DNA of 9,944 bases from NCBI GenBank assembly GCA_003343765.1, contig QAKO01000073.1, positions 1 through 9,944 on the forward strand, read 5' to 3'. Below, piece after piece: positions 6,609-9,944 of this stretch. Below the pieces are notes generated by a model, which worked only from the letters and a program-made list of their open reading frames with translations, was not told the origin of the DNA and did not search any database. Position 1 is the first letter of the stretch. Every line of letters begins with the position of its first letter. Source of the stretch: Bacillota bacterium. GTDB lineage: Bacteria > Bacillota > Clostridia > Christensenellales > Borkfalkiaceae. The position numbers were made by a program, and so were the translations under genes.

Positions 6609-6644
6609 TTTTCGTTCAGATCATCCCGCTGTTTTTACGCGCCT

Positions 6645-7412
6645 TTATACGTTCCAGACTATGTCGTTGTTTTCGTTGACCGTAAACGACGTGATCAGGG
6701 AACCTGCATCGTACATGGATACCGAAACGGAAGCCGAACCGTCCGTAAAACCGACGGGAATGGTGGCAAAAACCGTCTCACCCGCTTCGACGTATGCGTG
6801 CGTGAGGCCTGTTATGACCGTCGAGAAAGAAGTCGTATGCGAAACTTCTATCGTGTAGCCGTTTTCACCCTGCGCCACGTTCTTCACCGTGCCGCCGTAC
6901 GGCGCATATACGCTGCATTCGCCCTGGAACGTCAATACGCCCGTGTCCGAAACGGTACATACGATCTCTGAATCGGATACTACGGGATACAGCGTAAGTT
7001 CCGAATACGTCCGGTCATCCTGTACCGCCGCAGGCGTGTCTTCCGTTACCAATCCGCGGAAAAATGTATTGATCGCACTGTTTTCCCAGAACAGGTTGGT
7101 CAGCAAAATGGTTGCGCACAGCGCACAGATCGCCACAAATTCCGCGATCAGCACTTTCCCGTCCAGGAATTTCTTCCGCGGCGCTTTGGGTTCTTCTTCG
7201 CTGTATACGCGCGGTTCACCGTAATCGGTAATATTCTCCCCTTCCGCCACACTCTCGTCATACTGCGCGTTTTCCACACGCTCGTTGACCGTTTCCACGA
7301 CCTGCTCTTTCAGTTCCGTCGGCTCTTTTCTGCGCTTGCTGCGCTTTTTCGTAACATTGAGAGTATTGACGGGTATTTCGAGCATCTCTGCATAGTCGAT
7401 GGTTTCGCTCAT
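6645..7412 (-). CDS. spoIVFA: SpoIVFA-like membrane protein with a degenerate LytM/M23 domain
   Basis: In Bacillus, SpoIVFA (264 residues) anchors and inhibits SpoIVFB in the outer forespore membrane. It has one membrane segment and a LytM-type ectodomain, and is encoded directly upstream of spoIVFB. This 255-residue protein matches that plan. Residues 1-86 are a charged cytoplasmic region (KKRSKRRKE at 22-30), 87-109 a membrane segment, and about 166-235 a LytM-like fold (YAPYGGTVKNV, then GYTIEVSHTTSFSTVITGL and VEAGETVFATIPVGF). The M23 zinc ligands are missing: there is no HxxxD before the YAPYGG strand, and the final HLHF motif is replaced by ASVSVSM. It is therefore unlikely to be an active peptidase. 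The ATG at 7412 has GGAGG nine bases upstream. The assignment rests on position and architecture more than sequence identity. Confidence 0.78.
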   Translation of the reverse strand: MSETIDYAEMLEIPVNTLNVTKKRSKRRKEPTELKEQVVETVNERVENAQYDESVAEGENITDYGEPRVYSEEEPKAPRKKFLDGKVLIAEFVAICALCATILLTNLFWENSAINTFFRGLVTEDTPAAVQDDRTYSELTLYPVVSDSEIVCTVSDTGVLTFQGECSVYAPYGGTVKNVAQGENGYTIEVSHTTSFSTVITGLTHAYVEAGETVFATIPVGFTDGSASVSVSMYDAGSLITSFTVNENNDIVWNV

Positions 7413-7448
7413 AACTCATTTCCTCCGGTTTTTGTTCGTTGTATTTGT

Positions 7449-7456
7449 ATTGTATG
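7449..7456 (-). promoter_or_regulatory. Sigma-E-type -10 element for spoIVFA-spoIVFB
   Basis: On the minus strand, CATACAAT (7449-7456) matches the sigma-E -10 consensus CATACAMT exactly and would place the start about 30 bases before the ATG at 7412. No good -35 (KMATATT) is seen 14-15 bases upstream, so an activator or a relaxed -35 would be needed. Sigma-E control of spoIVFAB is known in Bacillus. The -10 also fits the related sigma-K pattern CATAnnnTA. Confidence 0.6.
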
Positions 7457-7505
7457 CGCCTTTTTCCGCTTTCAGAACTCTTTTTCGAAATTTTTTCGTA
7501 ATTGT

Positions 7506-7534
7506 TTGCACCTTTTTGATTTTTCCTGTATAAT
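7506..7534 (+). promoter_or_regulatory. Sigma-A promoter for the metF operon
   Basis: TTGCAC (7506-7511) and a perfect TATAAT (7529-7534) are separated by 17 bases. Transcription would begin near 7541, giving a leader of about 74 bases before metF. The leader is too short for a full SAM-I riboswitch, and I see no recognisable riboswitch or T-box in it. Confidence 0.85.
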
Positions 7535-7614
7535 ATGATTAGTCGCATTTTTCAGTCTGAATAAGGGCTTCGCGATTCAATACAAGATAAATCTATTCTT
7601 CGGGTATAAAAAAT

Positions 7615-8490
7615 ATGAAAATTTCCGAACTTTTCCAAAAGAAAAAGGCGGTCTATTCCTTTGAGATTTTTCCGCCGAAACCGTCGGCAGAACTTTCCGC
7701 CGTGCAAGGCACCATCGAAGAGCTATCCGCCCTGCACCCCGACTATATTTCCGTGACTTGCAGTGCGGGCGGTTCGGGAAATTCGCGCACGGGCGAGATC
7801 GCAAAGCTGGTCAGAGGCCTCGGCGTTGAACCTCTGGCGCACGTTACGTGCATCAATTCGGATAAAACTTCCGTCCGCGCCGCGCTCGACTTACTGCAGG
7901 CGGACGGGATCGAGAACGTCCTCGCGCTCCGCGGCGACCGCATTGCGGGCGCTGAGGACAGCAAAGATTTCGCGCACGCGTGCGACCTTGTACGCTTTAT
8001 CCGCGAAAACGGCTACGATTTCGATATTGCGGGCGCCTGTTATCCCGAATGCCATCCCGAATGCTCGGATATTCTCACCGATATCCGCAATTTAAAGAAA
8101 AAAGTGGACGCGGGCGTCACACACCTGAACACGCAGCTGTTTTTCGACAACGAGGACTTTTACCGTTTCCGCGATATGCTTTCGCTTGCGGGCATCGACG
8201 TACCCGTTCAGGCAGGCATCATGCCGCTCGTCAAAAAGGGGCATGTCGACCGTATCATTTCCCTTTCGGGAGCCAAAATCCCCGCGAAAATTTCGCGCAT
8301 GATCTCCCATTTCTACGACAAACCCGACTCGCTGATGGAAGCAGGTATTGCCTATGCAGTCGACCAGATCGTCGATCTGCTTTCGGCAGGCGTACGCGGC
8401 ATTCACCTCTATGTAATGAACAATCCCTATGTGGCGCGCCGCATCAGCGAAAGCGTTTCGCACATTCTCGGAGAGATCAATGCAGATTGA
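7615..8490 (+). CDS. metF: Methylenetetrahydrofolate reductase MetF
   Basis: MetF is a flavoprotein that reduces 5,10-methylene-tetrahydrofolate to 5-methyl-tetrahydrofolate, the methyl donor for methionine synthesis. The 291-residue protein is normal length for the bacterial enzyme and has the TIM-barrel signatures: YSFEIFPPK near the start (E17 equivalent to the proton-relay Glu), ISVTCSAGG (45-53), HVTCIN (76-81), NVLALRGD (101-108, with the flavin-contacting Asp), GACYPECHPE (140-149) and THLNTQLFFDN (169-179). The final third holds PVQAGIMP (197-204) and GIHLYVMN (262-269). The ATG at 7615 has only a weak ribosome binding site (GGG about ten bases upstream). The stop overlaps the next gene by 11 bases, so the two are probably translationally coupled. 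No MetV partner gene is visible. Confidence 0.95.
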   Translation: MKISELFQKKKAVYSFEIFPPKPSAELSAVQGTIEELSALHPDYISVTCSAGGSGNSRTGEIAKLVRGLGVEPLAHVTCINSDKTSVRAALDLLQADGIENVLALRGDRIAGAEDSKDFAHACDLVRFIRENGYDFDIAGACYPECHPECSDILTDIRNLKKKVDAGVTHLNTQLFFDNEDFYRFRDMLSLAGIDVPVQAGIMPLVKKGHVDRIISLSGAKIPAKISRMISHFYDKPDSLMEAGIAYAVDQIVDLLSAGVRGIHLYVMNNPYVARRISESVSHILGEINAD

Positions 8491-9130
8491 CCGCGAAGAA
8501 TTTTTACGTTATCTGGGTTGGAAAGGACAGGAAACGGACAATACGTTCCTTCAAAAACTGGACGAAGCCGCAAAGCAATGTCTTGCCATGACTGCGCCGC
8601 GTTCCGTCGTGCGGAAGTTTGAACTCACCGACAGTCTCGAACTCAGAGGCACAGGTTTTTTTCTTGAAGGAAGCGACATCTGCGAACACCTGAAAGGCTG
8701 CAGAGAAATCTATCTGATGGCGGCGACCGTCGGGATCGGAGTGGAACGGGAACTCATGCGCCTTACACAAAAAAGCGCAAACGCCGCTCTTTTGTTCGAT
8801 ACCGCGGCAAGCTGCGCCGTCGAAAGCTATTGCGATGACGTCTGCGACGATCTGCAAAAAGACAACCCCTTCTTGCTCACCGCGCGCTTTTCCTGCGGTT
8901 ACGGGGATTTCCCCCTGACCGCGCAGAAAGATATCTGCAAACTTCTGCGCACCGATTCGCAGATCGGGCTGTGCTGCGACGAAAGTTTTCTCCTGACGCC
9001 GCGCAAATCGGTAACCGCCGTCGTCGGAATCAGCCGCATCCCCTATGTCCCCGAGAAAGCGCCCGCGCGTTGTATGCACAAATGCTCCGCCTGCAAAAAT
9101 GCGGGCTGTGCTTTCCGAAAAACGGAGTAA
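8480..9130 (+). CDS. Stand-alone methionine synthase reactivation-domain protein
   Basis: In full-length MetH the C-terminal domain binds S-adenosylmethionine and re-methylates oxidised cob(II)alamin. Here a 216-residue protein carries that domain alone. The S-adenosylmethionine-site motif appears as ARFSCGYGDFP (135-145), corresponding to RxxxGY in MetH; the helical region with VERELMRL (88-95) and the segment around AVESYCDD (113-120) are also typical. The C-terminus has a Cys cluster, CMHKCSACKNAGCAFR (198-213), often seen in clostridial forms. I start at the ATG at 8480 because GGAG lies six to seven bases upstream, although the frame is open upstream to 8429 inside metF. It overlaps metF by 11 bases and is followed by metH after 5 bases. 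It is expected to work with the MetH encoded next door, which would then lack this domain. Confidence 0.88.
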   Translation: MQIDREEFLRYLGWKGQETDNTFLQKLDEAAKQCLAMTAPRSVVRKFELTDSLELRGTGFFLEGSDICEHLKGCREIYLMAATVGIGVERELMRLTQKSANAALLFDTAASCAVESYCDDVCDDLQKDNPFLLTARFSCGYGDFPLTAQKDICKLLRTDSQIGLCCDESFLLTPRKSVTAVVGISRIPYVPEKAPARCMHKCSACKNAGCAFRKTE

Positions 9131-9135
9131 CCCCT

Positions 9136-9944
9136 ATGGATTTTTTAAAATTTCTTTCAGACAATATTGTCGTTTTCGACGGCGCTTTCGGCACGCTTTT
9201 GCAGAAAAAAGCGGGGAACGTAGGCACGATTCCGGAACGGCTGAACATGGAAAGGCCTGAACTGATCGCCGAGATCCACCGCGAATACGCGCGCGCAGGC
9301 GCGGACGTGATCACAGCCAACACATTCGGCGTGAACGAACTCAAAGTCGGCTCAGCTTCCCTTTCCGAAAAACTTATCCGCGCCGCGATCGGCCTTGCCC
9401 GCACGGTAGCGGGAAAAAATAAATTTGTGGCACTCGACATCGGCCCTACCGGGCAGCTTCTGGAGCCGATGGGCAGTCTGACTTTTGAAGGCGCATACAA
9501 CGTCTTTGCGAATGTAATCGAAGCGGGAAAAGAAGGTGCGGACGTCATCCTGATCGAGACCATGGCGGATCTGCAGGAACTGCGCGCCGCGCTTTTGGCA
9601 GCAAAAGAACACAGCGACCTGCCCGTACTCTGTTCTATGACCTTTGAAGAAAACGGCAGGACATTTGCAGGCTGCGACCCTGTCTGCTACGCAATGACGG
9701 CTTCGCCGCTTGCGGACGCCGTGGGCGTAAACTGTTCGCTCGGCCCCGATAAACTTCTGCCCGTCGTACGCACGATCCTTGCCAATACCGACAAGCCCGT
9801 CATCGTACAGGCCAATGCGGGACTACCCGACGCGGATCTTCATTACAGCATCGGCGCCGAAGAATTTGCCGAAACGTATGAAATTTTTGTGCGCGAAGGC
9901 GTCCGTATCATCGGCGGCTGCTGCGGCACGACGCCCGAATACAT
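9136..9944 (+). CDS. metH: Cobalamin-dependent methionine synthase MetH, N-terminal part (runs off the right edge)
   Basis: MetH transfers a methyl group from 5-methyl-tetrahydrofolate to homocysteine through bound cobalamin. The 269 visible residues are the homocysteine-binding barrel: VVFDGAFGTLLQ (12-23), ADVITANTFGVNE (56-68), ALDIGPTGQLLEPMG (99-113), ADVILIETMADLQE (135-148) and the zinc ligands C200 (GVNCS) and C262-C263 (GGCCGTTP). The ATG at 9136 is used because GGAG (9124-9127, inside the end of the previous gene) lies eight bases upstream. Downstream folate-, cobalamin-binding and any reactivation domains are outside the window. The presence of a separate reactivation protein upstream predicts that this MetH stops after the cobalamin-binding domain. 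Confidence 0.95.
   Translation, partial: MDFLKFLSDNIVVFDGAFGTLLQKKAGNVGTIPERLNMERPELIAEIHREYARAGADVITANTFGVNELKVGSASLSEKLIRAAIGLARTVAGKNKFVALDIGPTGQLLEPMGSLTFEGAYNVFANVIEAGKEGADVILIETMADLQELRAALLAAKEHSDLPVLCSMTFEENGRTFAGCDPVCYAMTASPLADAVGVNCSLGPDKLLPVVRTILANTDKPVIVQANAGLPDADLHYSIGAEEFAETYEIFVREGVRIIGGCCGTTPEY

Noticed and set aside
7258..7548. A 96-codon minus-strand frame overlapping the start of the SpoIVFA-like gene, with an ATG close to the same GGAGG
   Set aside because: The sequence is an out-of-frame reading of the first codons of the SpoIVFA-like gene, which has the better architecture and full length.
7535..7614. SAM riboswitch or T-box in the metF leader
   Set aside because: The leader is only about 74 bases and has no terminator or conserved riboswitch core that I can recognise.

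Overview
This window reads as chromosome from an endospore-forming member of the Firmicutes (Clostridia-like). Nine protein genes are supported, two of them cut by the window edges. Five of the nine are sporulation or spore-germination genes, which is the main reason for the assignment. The coding sequence is moderately GC-rich, with many GCG/GCC codons. No RNA gene, CRISPR array, insertion sequence or phage gene was seen. The content is mostly conserved housekeeping and sporulation material rather than a new defence or mobile system. The unusual signals are in architecture and regulation.

Layout, left to right. (1) At the left edge, on the minus strand, is the start of a small protein that may be SecB-like, behind a near-perfect housekeeping promoter. 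(2) From 486 to 3506, minus strand, is a compact unit in transcription order spoIIR, sleB, ypeB. SpoIIR is the forespore signal that activates sigma-E. SleB is the cortex-lytic enzyme and YpeB its partner. A very good sigma-F promoter lies just before spoIIR, and a terminator hairpin lies after ypeB. YpeB carries a cytoplasmic extension of about 130 residues with a cysteine cluster and a charged coiled coil. (3) From 3507 to 3972 is an intergenic region with two strong terminators between the spore operon and the upstream gene. (4) From 3973 to 5454, minus strand, is an RNase E/G family gene with its own sigma-A-like promoter. (5) From 5619 to 7412, minus strand, is a two-gene unit: a SpoIVFA-like membrane protein with a degenerate LytM domain, followed by the intramembrane protease SpoIVFB. 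A sigma-E-type -10 box precedes it. (6) From 7413 to 7614 is a divergent promoter region. (7) From 7615 to the right end, plus strand, is a methionine/folate operon: metF, a stand-alone methionine synthase reactivation-domain protein, and the start of metH.

How the genes work together. SpoIIR is made in the forespore and triggers pro-sigma-E processing in the mother cell. Sigma-E then drives genes such as spoIVFA/spoIVFB, whose products process pro-sigma-K. SleB and YpeB are stored in the spore and act at germination to degrade cortex. Separately, MetF makes 5-methyl-tetrahydrofolate, MetH uses it to methylate homocysteine, and the small protein between them probably re-methylates oxidised cobalamin on MetH using S-adenosylmethionine. 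The order SpoIVFA, SpoIVFB, RNase G recalls a gene neighbourhood common in Clostridia, but the usual rplU/rpmA genes do not follow RNase G here.
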